DNA of 64,000 bases from CAYRWR01 sp964428015 (lineage in GTDB: Bacteria > Spirochaetota > Brevinematia > Brevinematales > CAYRWR01): contig CAYRWR010000005.1 in NCBI GenBank assembly GCA_964428015.1, positions 66,572 to 130,571 of the forward strand, written 5' to 3'. Below the pieces are notes generated by a model. The model did no database searches and was not told the origin of the DNA. It worked only from the letters and a program-made list of their open reading frames with translations. Below are positions 1 to 9,300 of this stretch, piece by piece. The position numbers were made by a program, and so were the translations under genes. The stretch's first letter is position 1; every line of letters starts with the position of its first letter.

Positions 1-115
1 CCACCTGACCACTCTGGAAGACCCAGCTCCCCCGGCTATAGACAGAGAAGCAGCTGAAGAGATTTATAATATCAGCCTTCAGCTGTGCGGACTGGAAGAT
101 ACAGCAAAAAAATAA
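1..115 (+). CDS. 3' end of an unidentified protein (cut by window edge)
   Basis: An open frame enters from the left edge (codons in phase with position 2) and ends at TAA 113-115. About 37 residues are visible, an acidic, helix-prone tail ending LCGLEDTAKK. No start, domain or family signature can be seen, so no function is assigned. The 247 bases to the next gene are AT-rich and hold nothing I can name except the ribosome binding site of that gene. Confidence 0.45.
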   Translation, partial: HLTTLEDPAPPAIDREAAEEIYNISLQLCGLEDTAKK

Positions 116-362
116 ACGGCAAAACATTTCAGACACTTTCTGCAAATAGATTTTTCCCATCCTGAAATCAAGTTACAGAACCACCTGCTTGATTTATTTT
201 CCCCATTTATTGATAACTACTGTTAATCCTCTATTAAAAACAGTATGAACTTACAGTGGATATTTCTTTTTTAGTAATTTTTAAAATTCTGAGCTAGAAT
301 GAATATATTAAGGAAGCAATTTTATTTTCACTAGTCCACTGATTTAAAAGAGGTGCCGGTTC

Positions 363-2171
363 ATGCCCCGTTTTATTTATATTTTTATTCTACTGCTGGT
401 AACACCTCTGCTCTACGGAAACAGCTTATCCATCCCGCAGAAGGATCTTCTGTTTTCTCTGGATGATTTGTCACCTGTTACTCAAAAACAATGGCAAAAG
501 ATGGATCTTGGTAATATCCGCTTTTTCACCAACCGCACCTTCTGGATAAAAGCTGAATTGCCAGGCTCGGTCCCGGCACAATCTGAACTGCTGCTCATCA
601 GTACTTTTGACCATGTACACTTTTACATAGGGACCAATGAACTGAAAAGTAAACAGGCCGGCCGTTTTGAGAAAGGGGTTAACCTGCCTGACTATGCCCC
701 GGGACTCCCTTTGTACATGCAGGTGGAATGGAAAGATTTTTCTTCACTGCGTCTGATAGCACTAAAAATCATCGATGCCTCCCAAACTGAATACCACGAC
801 CGTTATTCTGATATTATCATGCGTGGTTCCTACGACCTGGTATGCGGGGTGATTTTTCTGCTTCTGGGAGCAGTATCTTTACTGACCTGGCTGCTCCGCA
901 GAGGTAAAAAAGACACGATCTTACTCTCCTTTTTTCTTTTTTCCACTACTATAGGATTAAAATTTGTACTTTCTTCCGATATCACTATCCTTAATAGCGG
1001 CAACAACCCGGTGCTGTATAATATTAATGAGGTTTCCTTTCTTTTCTTCCCTGCATTTTTCACGCTGTTTATTTCCCGCCAATTCGGAAGGGGATGGATT
1101 ACTAAATTTATGGATTTTCTCTGGAAGATCAATCTTATACTGGCAATTCCTATTGCTATATTATTCATCCTCAGGACAGGATTTCAAATTTATACTATCT
1201 TTACTCTGGGACTGGCACTGGAGTTTTTCGTTTCCATGCTGGCCCTGCTGGACACTATCCGCTCCATGAAAAAAGATCACCGCTTTGTCCTGCTGCTTAC
1301 CTCCCTGTTATCCCTGATTATTTCCTTCTTCATAGGTTTCTTCGGGGTACCGGCTTATATTTTTATTTTACCTTATTTTTATTTCTTTGGGGTGCTTTTC
1401 TATATGACTATAGACAGTCTGTCCGCCCGAGACCGGGAACTCATAGCTATCCAGGAAGAACTATCTGTCGCGAAACGCATCCAGATGTCCATCATTCCCG
1501 CGGTGAAACCAAAGTTCGAAGGTATAGCTTTCGGCTCGATTTATATACCCATGACTTCTGTAGCCGGAGATATCTATGATTACGCGGTGATAAACGGCCA
1601 TCAGATAGGCATCCTTATTGCCGACGTATCCGGACATGGTGTCCCAGCCGCTATGATTGCTTCTATGATCAAGGTCTCCTACCACTCCTGCAGTCTACAT
1701 TTTGCTCGTTCCGGTGCGCTCCTTTCTTCTTTGAATACTATTCTGTCCGGACGTATGGAAAGTCAGTTTGTTACAGCCGGATATTGCGTACTGGACCGTT
1801 CCGCCATGACCCTCTGCTATTCCAGTGCTGCCCACCCCCCTCTTATTCTACAAGATCGGGAAAGTGGTGAAATGCAGTTTCTTAAACCTCGCGGAACCGT
1901 AATCGGTTATTTCCCGGATCAGGTTTTTGGAGAAGAAACAGTGAAAATCCGGTCGGGTACTCGTGTTATACTCTATACTGACGGTATTACTGAAACAGAA
2001 AATGCTGACGGAGAAGAGTTCGGTGAACAGCAATTCCGGCAGTTTATAGCAGACCACCGGGATGCAGACCCGGATGTTTTCCTGGCTGAGCTGATTACTA
2101 CCCTGCAGACCTGGAACCGGGAGGATTCATTCCAGGATGACATCACTGCTGTAGTTCTGGATGTTCTGTAA
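363..2171 (+). CDS. 7TMR-DISM membrane receptor with SpoIIE/PP2C-type phosphatase domain
   Basis: A 602-residue membrane signalling protein. A signal peptide (residues 1-20) is followed by a periplasmic region to about 150, seven hydrophobic segments at about 155-355 (7TMR-DISM type), a short linker helix, and a C-terminal SpoIIE/PP2C phosphatase from about 365. Visible catalytic motifs are GDIYDY near 402, ADVSGHG near 420, YTDGITE near 538 and QDDITAVV near 591; their Asp residues bind the metals. Proteins of this build (RsbU-like) usually dephosphorylate an anti-sigma-factor antagonist in response to an extracellular cue. That role is family knowledge; no partner-switch genes lie nearby. 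The ATG at 363 follows AGAGGTG. A weak terminator follows the gene. Confidence 0.9.
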   Translation: MPRFIYIFILLLVTPLLYGNSLSIPQKDLLFSLDDLSPVTQKQWQKMDLGNIRFFTNRTFWIKAELPGSVPAQSELLLISTFDHVHFYIGTNELKSKQAGRFEKGVNLPDYAPGLPLYMQVEWKDFSSLRLIALKIIDASQTEYHDRYSDIIMRGSYDLVCGVIFLLLGAVSLLTWLLRRGKKDTILLSFFLFSTTIGLKFVLSSDITILNSGNNPVLYNINEVSFLFFPAFFTLFISRQFGRGWITKFMDFLWKINLILAIPIAILFILRTGFQIYTIFTLGLALEFFVSMLALLDTIRSMKKDHRFVLLLTSLLSLIISFFIGFFGVPAYIFILPYFYFFGVLFYMTIDSLSARDRELIAIQEELSVAKRIQMSIIPAVKPKFEGIAFGSIYIPMTSVAGDIYDYAVINGHQIGILIADVSGHGVPAAMIASMIKVSYHSCSLHFARSGALLSSLNTILSGRMESQFVTAGYCVLDRSAMTLCYSSAAHPPLILQDRESGEMQFLKPRGTVIGYFPDQVFGEETVKIRSGTRVILYTDGITETENADGEEFGEQQFRQFIADHRDADPDVFLAELITTLQTWNREDSFQDDITAVVLDVL

Positions 2172-2200
2172 AGATTACTGGATCAGATAAAAAAATGTAT

Positions 2201-2236
2201 TGCCTGAAAATATACCTATACCAGGCAGATTTTTTT
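2201..2236 (+). terminator. Possible rho-independent terminator
   Basis: TGCCTG (2201-2206) pairs with CAGGCA (2222-2227), followed by a seven-T run at 2230-2236. The stem is only 6 bp and the loop is long, so it is a modest candidate for ending the phosphatase transcript. Confidence 0.4.
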
Positions 2237-2289
2237 GTATTAAGAATGAGTAAAAGTATAATCCCTTGTAATGCATAATGAATGTATTA

Positions 2290-2763
2290 TCACTTGCCGC
2301 CTATCAGTCCATTCAGCTTGACCAGGACTTCTTCCACATGGCCCTTGACGCTAACCGGGCTCCATACGTGGGCAATTTTACCCTGGGGGTCGATAATAAG
2401 GGTGGTACGTACCACTCCCTCATATTCCTTACCGTAATTCTTTTTGATCTGCCATACCCCGTATTTCTGGAGAGTGGTCTTTTCGGGATCGGCAGCCAGG
2501 GTAATGGTGAGGTTCTGTTTAGCGCTGAACTTTTCGTGGCTCTGTACTGTATCAGGGCTGACTCCCACGATGAGAGCACCCATTTTTTTAAAATTGGCTT
2601 GTTCGGAACTGAAATCTATAGCCTCTATAGTACATCCGGGGGTGTTATCCTTGGGATAGAAATACAGCACCAGCCATTTACCTTTGGCGTCCTGTAATGA
2701 AAATTTGCCCTGAGGGGTGTCCAGGCTAAAGTCGGGAGCTGTTTTGCCAACTGATGGTATCAT
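2290..2763 (-). CDS. bcp: Thioredoxin-dependent peroxiredoxin, Bcp/PrxQ family (1-Cys type)
   Basis: A 157-residue cytoplasmic peroxiredoxin of the AhpC/TSA superfamily that reduces hydrogen and organic peroxides. The active-site motif PKDNTPGCT carries the peroxidatic cysteine at C44, and the rest of the thioredoxin fold (residues 5-150) is complete. In typical Bcp proteins a resolving cysteine lies five residues later; here position 49 is isoleucine and the protein has no other cysteine, so an external thiol must resolve the sulfenic acid. The start follows a strong GGAGGAG site. It converges with the upstream phosphatase gene and stands alone. Identification is firm; the 1-Cys mechanism is inferred from the residues. 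Confidence 0.93.
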   Translation of the reverse strand: MIPSVGKTAPDFSLDTPQGKFSLQDAKGKWLVLYFYPKDNTPGCTIEAIDFSSEQANFKKMGALIVGVSPDTVQSHEKFSAKQNLTITLAADPEKTTLQKYGVWQIKKNYGKEYEGVVRTTLIIDPQGKIAHVWSPVSVKGHVEEVLVKLNGLIGGK

Positions 2764-2899
2764 TTTCTCCTCCTTGATAATCTATTTCAGAATTTATTAT
2801 AACAGAAAGGGTTTAAACAGGCTAATATTTTCATAGTAGAATACCGGGTTTCTCTTTTTTTTAATTCATGCTATAATATTTTCAAATCAGGAGAGAAAC

Positions 2900-5410
2900 A
2901 TGAGCCTATACAGTCAGATACAGGAAAAAATTCTGCCCTTTGTGGAAAAACCGGCCCGTTATGTAGGTGGTGAGATTAATTCTGTCAGCAAGCCTGCCCA
3001 GGGACGCACCACAGTAGCACTGATATATCCTGATGCCTACGAAGTAGGTATATCTAACCTGGGGCTCAAGATTCTTTATCACCTGCTCAATCAGGAAGAA
3101 GACTTTGTTTGCGAACGCTCCTATTCCCCCTGGATCGATATGGAAAAAGAATTGAGGGCGCATAATCTGCCTCTCTATTCACTGGAGTCCAAGACTCCTC
3201 TGGGAGAATTTGATATTCTGGGCTTTTCCTTTCAATATGAACTGCTCTATACCAATTTTCTGAATGTACTGGACCTCTCCGGCATTCCTTTCCGCAGTAT
3301 TGACCGTCAGGACAGCCATCCTTTTATCCTGGGGGGCGGGCCCGCTGCCATGAACCTGGAGCCTATCGCCCATTTCCTGGACGCGGTATGCCTGGGTGAC
3401 GGTGAGTCCCGGATAGTAGAGATGAGCCGGATGATCCGAGCCGGCCGTCTGGCAGGAAAGGCCCGCAGTGCTATCCTGGCTGACCTGGCCGGAGTAGAAG
3501 GGGTCTACGTCCCCTCACTCTACCAGGAAAAGACCCTGGGAAAAACTATCCATGCCGCGGGCCGGCCGGTACGCCGTTTCGTGGAGCCCGATCTGGAATC
3601 CATAGATTTCTGTACCAATCAGATCCTGCCTAATATACGTGCGGTCCAGGACCGCGCCGTAATAGAAGTAGCCCGGGGCTGTACCCGGGGCTGTAGATTC
3701 TGCCAGGCCGGTATGACCTATCGCCCCCTGCGGGAAAGAAGCGTGCCTAAGTTATTGGAACTGACCCGGGAAGCTATCCGTCAGACCGGATACCGGGAGT
3801 TTTCCCTGATTTCTCTGTCCATTTCTGATTATTCCCGCTTGTTTCCCCTGGTGGACGCCCTGGACCGCCAGTTTTCAGAACACGGGGTTTCCTTTTCTCT
3901 GCCCAGTCTGCGCCTGGATACCTTTAGCCTGGAGCTGGCCCAAAAAGTGCAGGAAATCCGTAAAAGCGGCCTGACCTTCGCGGTAGAGGGGGGTACCCAG
4001 CGTATCCGGGATATCATCAATAAAGGTGTGACAGAGGAAGAACTGATAGCGGTACTGGATATTGCCGGCCAATTGGGCTGGAAGAGTGTCAAACTATACT
4101 TTATGATAGGTTTGCCCCAGGGGCCGGGAGAAGAGCCGGAAGACGAAATCCAGGGTATCCAGGATCTGGTGGGACGGCTCAGCAAGCGTTATCCCCGCCT
4201 GACCATTACCGTGTCCGCGGCTATCTTCGTACCCAAACCCCACACCCCATTCCAGTGGGACAGGCAGCTATCGTTAGAAGAGGGCCGGGAAGCCTTTACA
4301 CGTTTACTTAATCCCTATCGTAAAAACCCTAAAATCAATATCCGCTTCAACAGCCCCAAGGTGAGTTTTCTGGAGGGTGTGTTCAGCCGGGGTGACCGCA
4401 GCCTATCCCGGGTAGTAGAGCTGGCCTGGCAAAAAGGGGCCCGCTTCGACGGCTGGCACGAACATTTTAATCTGGACCTGTGGATGGAATGCTTCCAGGA
4501 GCTGGGAATAGACCCGGAAGTCTACCTCCAGGCCCGCCCTTTGGATGCCCCCCTGCCCTGGGATGTGACAGACAATGGCGCGGCCCGGGAATTTCTTGTG
4601 CTGGAAAGGGAAAAAGCCTGGACTGCCGGACTGACCCCGGATTGCCGGGACGGTTGTGTAGCCTGCGAGGTATGTGATTTTGACACTGTGCAGAACCGGG
4701 AAGCACCGGATACCCCCGCTGAGATAAAACCGGAATGGATGGCGCCCATCCAGGTCAGGGACCATGAGGCGGTATCCTCCATGCGCTTTGTCTTCACCAA
4801 AGAGGGTGAACAGCGTTACCTCACCCAGGTGGACATTGAAGAGATGTTCTCACGGGCCATGATCCGGGCTGAGATCCCTGTGAAATTTAGTATCGGTTTT
4901 AACCCGCACATCAGCATCGAGATGGGCTGGGCGATACCCACCGGCTTTGAAAGTGAATATGAAGTATCCCAGGTAGACCTGTGGGATGAAATCAGCCCTG
5001 ACACTTTTGTTACCCGGCTTAATGCCACCCTCCCTCCTGGTATTCAGATCCTACAGGCCAGGCCTCTGCCCCTGGGTAACAAACTCAATAAAAAGACCAA
5101 GCAGCAGATGGTGGAATTTGAAATAGACTGCCCATTTTCTGATGCAGAGATTGCGGCAAATATAGAAAAGAATCATAAGTTTGAAAAAATCACCCCGAAA
5201 AGCACAAAGGAAATAGATATAGCGGAATTTGTAAAACAGTATAAAATAATAGACCAGAAAATGACTGTGGCATATTTTCAGACAGATGGGGGAGCCCGCA
5301 TCCAGGACGTAATCACTGCCCTGTGCGGATGGGACACGGCACATGCCCTGGCTTGGCATCCCCGGGTGTTGAAAAGACTGTCGGAGAATAAACCCATCAT
5401 GGAGGTCTAA
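2900..5410 (+). CDS. TIGR03960-type B12-binding radical SAM protein with C-terminal DUF2344 domain
   Basis: An 836-residue cytoplasmic protein. The N-terminal ~190 residues resemble a cobalamin-binding fold. The radical SAM core carries CTRGCRFC with cysteines 261, 265 and 268, which bind the 4Fe-4S cluster that cleaves S-adenosylmethionine. Near residue 585 a second Cys-rich stretch (DGCVACEVC) may hold another cluster or metal. From about residue 630 the sequence matches the DUF2344 (TIGR03936) pattern (RYLTQVDIEEMF, SIGFNPHISI). Length and order are normal for the family, whose substrate is not established; some homologs neighbour ribonuclease G or ribosomal protein genes, which is not the case here. 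The start follows AGGAGAG. The HAD gene begins right after its stop codon. Confidence 0.9.
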   Translation: MSLYSQIQEKILPFVEKPARYVGGEINSVSKPAQGRTTVALIYPDAYEVGISNLGLKILYHLLNQEEDFVCERSYSPWIDMEKELRAHNLPLYSLESKTPLGEFDILGFSFQYELLYTNFLNVLDLSGIPFRSIDRQDSHPFILGGGPAAMNLEPIAHFLDAVCLGDGESRIVEMSRMIRAGRLAGKARSAILADLAGVEGVYVPSLYQEKTLGKTIHAAGRPVRRFVEPDLESIDFCTNQILPNIRAVQDRAVIEVARGCTRGCRFCQAGMTYRPLRERSVPKLLELTREAIRQTGYREFSLISLSISDYSRLFPLVDALDRQFSEHGVSFSLPSLRLDTFSLELAQKVQEIRKSGLTFAVEGGTQRIRDIINKGVTEEELIAVLDIAGQLGWKSVKLYFMIGLPQGPGEEPEDEIQGIQDLVGRLSKRYPRLTITVSAAIFVPKPHTPFQWDRQLSLEEGREAFTRLLNPYRKNPKINIRFNSPKVSFLEGVFSRGDRSLSRVVELAWQKGARFDGWHEHFNLDLWMECFQELGIDPEVYLQARPLDAPLPWDVTDNGAAREFLVLEREKAWTAGLTPDCRDGCVACEVCDFDTVQNREAPDTPAEIKPEWMAPIQVRDHEAVSSMRFVFTKEGEQRYLTQVDIEEMFSRAMIRAEIPVKFSIGFNPHISIEMGWAIPTGFESEYEVSQVDLWDEISPDTFVTRLNATLPPGIQILQARPLPLGNKLNKKTKQQMVEFEIDCPFSDAEIAANIEKNHKFEKITPKSTKEIDIAEFVKQYKIIDQKMTVAYFQTDGGARIQDVITALCGWDTAHALAWHPRVLKRLSENKPIMEV

Positions 5411-6061
5411 ATGATCGCACTTTCCCGGGTCCAGGCCCTGATATTTGACCTGGATGACACTGTTTTAAAGACAGAACGTCTCAATATCGAACTCATCACC
5501 CAGCATTTCCAGCAAAGTTTCGGTTTACAATTGGATAATGAGGATCAGGAATATGTGTTCGGCCATGACTGGCAGGCTATCTATTCTTTTATCATCGATA
5601 AGTACAAGTTGGACGCGGATATCTATGAGATCCAGGGAGGCTTTCTGGACCGTAAGAGACGCTGGCTCCAGGACCATCAGGTTGAAGTAGCTGACGGAAT
5701 ACAGGAAGTACTTTCTATAGACCTACCCAAAGTCATCGTGAGCGGGAGCGGCAAGACCGAGATCCAGATGCTCCTGGAAAACGCGGGCCTGTCTGACCGC
5801 TTTGATGCTACCTTTTCCATTGAAGAATATGGCCAGGGAAAACCTGCCCCGGATGGGTTTTTACGGGCCATGGAATATCTGGAGCTCAAGCCCCGGCACG
5901 GACTGGTTTTTGAGGACTCTTCCAGCGGAATAATCGCGGCTAAAAGCGCCGGTGTCCCCTGTGTCTTCATGTCTCAATTCGCGGAACAAAACCATTCTGA
6001 TCAGGCAGACATGAGTTTCTCTACCTTCCATGATTTTTATGCCTACTGGCGTTCAGTATAG
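5411..6061 (+). CDS. HAD-superfamily hydrolase (beta-phosphoglucomutase/phosphatase-like)
   Basis: A 216-residue cytoplasmic HAD phosphohydrolase. Motif I is FDLDDTVLKTE, with the nucleophile Asp at 14 and the general acid Asp at 16; motif II is VSGSGKTE; the conserved lysine lies in GQGKPAPDGF; motif IV is FEDSSSGIIAAK. The helical cap between residues 18 and 85 is the subfamily I type seen in phosphoglycolate phosphatase and beta-phosphoglucomutase relatives. Its ATG begins on the base after the radical SAM stop codon, so the two genes are translationally coupled. The coupling suggests a shared pathway, but the substrate cannot be read from the sequence. Confidence 0.9.
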   Translation: MIALSRVQALIFDLDDTVLKTERLNIELITQHFQQSFGLQLDNEDQEYVFGHDWQAIYSFIIDKYKLDADIYEIQGGFLDRKRRWLQDHQVEVADGIQEVLSIDLPKVIVSGSGKTEIQMLLENAGLSDRFDATFSIEEYGQGKPAPDGFLRAMEYLELKPRHGLVFEDSSSGIIAAKSAGVPCVFMSQFAEQNHSDQADMSFSTFHDFYAYWRSV

Positions 6062-6338
6062 GTAGATTTGAAACATAATGTATAACACTTCCAATTAATG
6101 ATGTCATAGATTGTATGCCCTTTTCCTTTCCAAAGGTTTATTTATATTGTTAAAAATCAGCACTTTATTCTATATGCTGGTTTTTTACTTAAATAGAGAT
6201 TTTCCCGGGACTAAGCTAGAATATATTCTATGAATTTAATAGCAAGATGGGACTTAAGCAGTCAAATGAGAAAGAATAACACCGGAAAACAAAAGTATTT
6301 CATATACCATATCCTTTGATTTAGAAAGGGAACACTTT

Positions 6339-9300
6339 ATGTCAAAATTAATAAATAAAAGATATCAGATACTGGAAAAAATCAAAGTCGGCGGCATGAG
6401 TGATATATTTCTGGCCGCTGACACCCTGCATGAAAACCGTCAGATCATAGCCAAGGTTCTGCGCAATCAATCCATATCCAGAAGAGTGGAAGATGTCATA
6501 CGCTTTAGAAATGAGGTGGAAGTAGCATCAAAACTACATCATACCGGTATTGTAAAGATATTTGAGACAGGCGAATCTGATGATCATTATTACCTGATTT
6601 CAGAATTAATCCAGGGACAGAACCTGAAAGAAATTCTGCAACAGGGAAAGACTTTTACCCTGGAAGAAACCCTACTGGTAATTACTCAGATTTGTGAAAT
6701 ACTGGCTTATACCCATAATCGGGGATTATTCCACAAAGATCTTAAACCCAGTAATATAATTCTGACTTATTCCGCGAAAACAGGCACAGTAAAACAAGTG
6801 AAAGTAATAGATTTTGGGATATCTCAAATCAAAGAACTGTCTGAAATGGAAGATATGGAACAGATCAGGAATACTTTCAGTTATATGTCACCGGAACAAT
6901 GCGGTATCATTAAAAGGGTAGTAGATGAACGGAGTGATCTTTATTCACTGGGAGTTATTTTTTTCCAATTATTAACCAACCAACTGCCTTTTGAAGGAGA
7001 AAATATCAGCTCTATTCTACACAAACAGATTGCCATGATACCCCAATTCCCACCGGAAACGAAAAGCCAAATTCCTGCAACGATTCAGAACTTCGTTTTA
7101 AAACTCCTGGCCAAAGATATGGAGTCCAGATACCAGTCCGCCCAGGGGTTATTATCTGATCTGGAGAGATTCCGTCAGGGTGAAATAGACTTCCCTTTAG
7201 GCAAGGGTGACACTTCCATCAAACTGAATTTCAGAACCAGTCTGATCGGACGTGAGTCGGAATATTCACAGTTATTAAAACTTTTGGTTCAGGCTATCAG
7301 GGGGAGCGGCAGGCTGCAATTTATTCAGGGTGAAGCAGGCCTGGGGAAAACCCGAATTGTGGATGAGATAAAAAGCTACTGTTTTTCCGAGAAAATAACC
7401 TTTATACAAGGGAAGTGCCAGCCCGGCGATAATAAAATCCCCTTTGGTGCAATCCTGGATGCTTTAAAAGTATACTTGAATATTTTTAAAGGATACAGCC
7501 GGGATATACAAAATACAATCCAGGAAAAATTAAAAACTACTACCCGGGAATTAGGCGGGATGATTATCACTATCCTTCCGGAACTGAAAGAGCTTATCGG
7601 GGATACCCCGGACATCATTCACCTGGATCCGGAGAAAGACTATAAGAGACTTTTAATGGTATTCAGCCGGTTTTTACTGAATCTTGCCGCAGTGGAAAAA
7701 ACACTGGTGTTATTTCTGGATGATATCCATTGGATCGATGACAGTAGTATAGAACTTCTTTCTGAACTTATTTTTGATATACAGGAAAACCCTTTATTTA
7801 TTCTAGGCACCTTTCGGGAAAGTGAAAAGGACAGGAATATTAAACTATCCGGCTTTATCAGGAATCAAAGTCTTACCAGTGAAATATTCGGGATAACCCA
7901 GCTGGAAATATTTGATAATGACACCATGGCAGTTTTTTTATCAAACATTCTGCATTGTACAAAAGCAGATATTTCCGATTTTTCTTCTTTTGTACATAAC
8001 AGAAGTAAAGGCAACCCTTTCTTCGCCCTTGAAGTCACAAAACAGTTGATTCATGAACAGGTAATTCGTCTTCAGCCCCAGGGTTGGTATTTTGATCAGG
8101 AAAAGAGCAGACATACAGAGATTTCCTCCACTATAGTAGAAATATTATTAAAAAGAATTCGTCTTCTGGAAAAGTCTGAATTATCCATTCTTTCTCATGC
8201 GGCAGTATTAGGCAGAAAATTTGATATTGATGTGTTATTTCAATCCATAGATCAGGATAAGGAAAGTATTGTAGGCCTGATAGATAAAGCCATCGATCTA
8301 CAATTTCTGGAAATAGATACCAAAGAGAAGGGACATTTTATTTTTGTACACGACCGTATAAGAGAAGCTTTTTATGAAAATCTGGATGAAATTACCCGAA
8401 AAGACCTCCATGAAAAAACTGCCCGGATCCTTGAATCAAAATATAGCACTGAAAAAAACGAGACTATTTATGCCCTGGTTCATCATTATCAACAGGCTGA
8501 AATTTATGACAAGACTATTACCTATGCCTACCTGGCTGGTAAAAATTCACTGGAAAATTACGGCTATAAAGAAGCATTAACATATTTTACTACCTGTAAA
8601 AATATTATAGAAAGACAAGGTAGGAAAGACCAGGATATCTGGGTCGACACCATACTTGCTTTGTCCGGAATTTTGTTGATTTTAGGGCAAAACGAGGAAG
8701 TTATTGAACTCAGTACCGGAATTCTCAGTTTCATCCGGACTGATATGGAAAAGGCCAGATTATTTAAAATGATAAGTGAAGCCTATTTCAAAAAAGGGGA
8801 TTGGAAAAACTGTGAAGACAATTCCAGAATAGGTTTAAGTTTTCTGAATGAAAAGCTGCATACCGGCAAACCGGATATCATTCGGGTGATAGTCATAGAA
8901 TTAATTATTCATACCATTTATAGTTTTTTGCCAGCATTCCTGGTCCGTAAAAAACATAATAACCAAGAAAGATACCAGCTCATTATCCGGTTTTTTTATA
9001 ATTTAGGATGGGCTTACCTGCTGAGTGATTCATTAAAATTTATACGCAACGTCCTGAAAATGATGAATTTATCGGAAAGATTCCTGCCTGATTCCAGGGA
9101 GCTGGGTTTGGCCATGGGGAGTTTTGGAAGTTTGCTCATGGCAGTCCCCTTTTTTAACTGGTCTATAAGAATACACAAACGGTCCTTAAAGATTAAGTAT
9201 AAAATTAAAGATGAATGGGGAATTGCCCAATCTTATCAGTTTCTGGGATTCTGTTATCAGTGGAAAGGCGATTTTATTACCAGCAATGAATACTTTTTAA

